Of a stretch of 31,406 bases of DNA, positions 29,930 through 31,406 are shown piece by piece. The notes below the pieces were generated by a model. The model ran no database searches, had not been told where the DNA came from, and worked only from the letters and a program-made list of their open reading frames with translations. The DNA comes from a bacterium (lineage in GTDB: Bacteria; BMS3Abin14): positions 1 through 31,406 of the forward strand of contig JARGFV010000020.1 of NCBI GenBank assembly GCA_029210545.1, in the 5' to 3' direction. The position numbers were made by a program, and so were the translations under genes. Within the stretch, counting starts at the first letter, position 1, and each line of letters begins with the position of its first letter.

Positions 29930-31204
29930 ATGGAGGAAACCCAAAGCAGGCTTTTCGGGCGAAAGATCCTTCTCGGGATCACCGGAGGCATCGGGGCCTA
30001 CAAGGCAGCGGAACTGACGCGCGCTCTCCAGCGTGAAGGCGCCCAGGTGTCGGTTGTCATGACCGGGAACGCCACCAGGTTCATCACCCCGCTGACCATG
30101 GAGACCCTGAGCCGGAACCCCGTGGGCCTCGACATGTTCTCCCTCACCGACGAGAGGACGATCGGGCATATCGAGAGGGCAAGGTGGGCCGAACTGTTCC
30201 TCGTTGCGCCCGCGACGGCCAACTTCATAGGCAAGGCCGCTAACGGCATCGCCGACGACCTGCTCACCACGATCTTACTGGTGATGACATGCCCGGTTGT
30301 CGTGGCTCCGGCCATGAACTCGAGGATGTGGGGCCATCCCGCAGTCCGGGAGAACCTGGCGAAGCTGCGTGAACGCGGCGTCAGGATCGTGCCGCCGGAG
30401 GAGGGAGAACTGGCCTGCGGCGAGGAGGGGCCGGGGCGCCTGGCTGACCCGTCGCTGATCATCGAGGAGGTGCGAAACTGTTTGTCCGAACGAGACCTAG
30501 AGGGTATCCGCGTCCTGGTCTCGGCCGGTCCCACCCGGGAGCCCATCGATCCGGTCAGGTTCATCAGCAACCGTTCCACCGGCCGCATGGGGTATGCCCT
30601 GGCGCGAAGTGCCGCCGAGCGGGGCGCCCTGGTGACCCTTGTTTCCGGTCCCGTCGAACTGGAGAGGCCGGGAAAAGTGGCCGTTCGTGAAGTGACAACG
30701 GCAAAACAGATGAACGATGCCGTTCAGGAATCTCTTCCCGATGCCGACTGGCTGATCATGGCCGCGGCCGTGGCCGATTACACTCCATCGCGCACCCTGG
30801 ACCAGAAGATCAGGAAAGAGGGAAGGGAAGAGATGTCCATCGAACTCGTCAGGAACCCTGACATCCTCAGGGAGGCGGCACAGCTGAAAGGCAGCCGGCT
30901 CTACGTGGGGTTTGCCGCAGAAACAGAAGAGGTGGTGGCGTCTGCCAGGGAGAAACTGGCGGCCAAGGGTCTCGACATGATCGTAGCCAACGATGTTTCC
31001 GGAAAGGAAACCGGGTTTGCCTCGGATCATAACATGGGGACCATCATCGACAATGCGGGCGGCACGGTGAAGATCCCGAAGATGACGAAGAGGGAGATGG
31101 CGAACCGGATCCTGGACCATGCGCTGGTTCTCTGGAAAAGCAGAAAGTTGGAGGAGAAACCTGAAAGGGCTTTCACCACAGAGGACACAGAGAAAGCCAA
31201 ATGA
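29930..31204 (+). CDS. coaBC: Bifunctional phosphopantothenoylcysteine decarboxylase / phosphopantothenate-cysteine ligase
   Basis: CoaBC performs steps two and three of coenzyme A synthesis: joining cysteine to phosphopantothenate, then decarboxylation. The N-terminal flavoprotein domain (CoaC, about 10-185) shows GITGGIGAYKAAEL, the catalytic His in GHIERARWAE, PATANFIGKAANGIADD, PAMNSRMW and the flap cysteine in LACGEEGPGRL. The CoaB domain follows with VSAGPTREPIDPVRFISN, STGRMGYALA, AAAVADYTP, RNPDIL and KGLDMIVANDVS. ATG 29930 has AGGAAAGG at 29913-29920. An upstream ATG 29828 would add 34 repeat-encoded residues. The last ~10 residues (AFTTEDTEKAK) are encoded by a dispersed repeat. 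Length is 424. Confidence 0.95.
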   Translation: MEETQSRLFGRKILLGITGGIGAYKAAELTRALQREGAQVSVVMTGNATRFITPLTMETLSRNPVGLDMFSLTDERTIGHIERARWAELFLVAPATANFIGKAANGIADDLLTTILLVMTCPVVVAPAMNSRMWGHPAVRENLAKLRERGVRIVPPEEGELACGEEGPGRLADPSLIIEEVRNCLSERDLEGIRVLVSAGPTREPIDPVRFISNRSTGRMGYALARSAAERGALVTLVSGPVELERPGKVAVREVTTAKQMNDAVQESLPDADWLIMAAAVADYTPSRTLDQKIRKEGREEMSIELVRNPDILREAAQLKGSRLYVGFAAETEEVVASAREKLAAKGLDMIVANDVSGKETGFASDHNMGTIIDNAGGTVKIPKMTKREMANRILDHALVLWKSRKLEEKPERAFTTEDTEKAK

Positions 31205-31271
31205 TCTGGGGTTAAGCCCTGGCGAAAGCCGTAAATGCCCCGGAAGTGCTTTCACCACAGAGGACACAGAG
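31170..31271. repeat. Direct repeat of CCACAGAGGACACAGAG type at the end of coaBC
   Basis: A 23-base unit (containing TTTCACCACAGAGGACACAG) occurs exactly at 31170-31192, inside the end of coaBC, and at 31249-31271, downstream. A weaker relative lies near 31300-31318 (CACAGGGGGCCACAGGG). Another phrase, GCGGAGTACGCAAAG, lies near 31380. Sequences of this kind are common as dispersed intergenic repeats in environmental genomes. No gene was seen from 31205 to the end. Confidence 0.75.
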
Positions 31272-31406
31272 GACGCAGGTCGACCGTTCCCAGGTCGATT
31301 CACAGGGGGCCACAGGGAATGGCGGAAATCTGGGGGGAAAGCTCGGGTTCCTGTGAAAGCGGCAAGAGCTGATTGACCGCGGAGTACGCAAAGTTTCGCA
31401 AAGGAA

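Overview
The window looks like chromosomal DNA of an uncultured, moderately GC-rich, Gram-negative (diderm) bacterium. Gene content and order suggest a deltaproteobacterial-type lineage (Desulfobacterota/Desulfuromonadota-like). Supporting signs are an lnt gene and an LptE lipoprotein (outer membrane), the corC-lnt-prfB, ribD-ribE-ribBA-ribH-nusB and leuS-lptE-holA/rpsT orders, and a large chemosensory cluster with PATAN/DUF4388 and HEAT proteins. The lineage is an inference; no rRNA is present. Every gene is on the + strand except rpsT.

Layout: (1) 1-3791: a hairpin array, corC, lnt and prfB. prfB is split by a programmed +1 frameshift, and its start lies inside the end of lnt. (2) 3788-8064: riboflavin genes ribD, ribE, ribBA and ribH, then nusB, with no recognisable FMN riboswitch. 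(3) 8064-11154: an orphan domain resembling the M17 aminopeptidase N-terminus, a metallophosphoesterase and a PATAN/DUF4388 protein, joined by stop/start overlaps. (4) 11359-21954: a chemosensory-type cluster of cheY, cheA, an ExeA-like AAA ATPase, cheW, a zinc-ribbon/pseudo-receiver protein, a HEAT-repeat protein, cheR, cheB, a GAF protein and a second cheY. No receptor (MCP) or flagellar gene is present. (5) 22267-26464: leuS, lptE, holA and convergent rpsT. (6) 26664-31204: murJ, dtd, a metallo-beta-lactamase-fold hydrolase and coaBC.

The most unusual content is intergenic. At least four kinds of palindromic repeat fill almost every gap. One is a modular array of hairpins (1-116, 11161-11276, 21962-22164) whose stems differ in sequence but keep pairing, including a compensatory G-C to C-G change. 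A second is a TGTCGG/CCGACA family between corC-lnt, ribD-ribE, the zinc-ribbon and HEAT genes, and the hydrolase-coaBC pair. In three of these it starts exactly at the upstream TAG stop codon, and before ribE it supplies the Shine-Dalgarno sequence. A third is a cluster of small hairpins with TTCA/TGAA loops after dtd. A fourth is the CCACAGAGGACACAGAG-type repeat at the right end. Two proteins (Dtd and CoaBC) appear to have C-terminal tails encoded by such repeats.

Working together, the genes cover envelope biogenesis (lnt, lptE, murJ), translation (prfB, leuS, rpsT, dtd), cofactor synthesis (rib genes, coaBC) and a signalling pathway with a complete kinase, adaptor, methylation and output set. 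The receptor and target of that pathway must lie outside the window.
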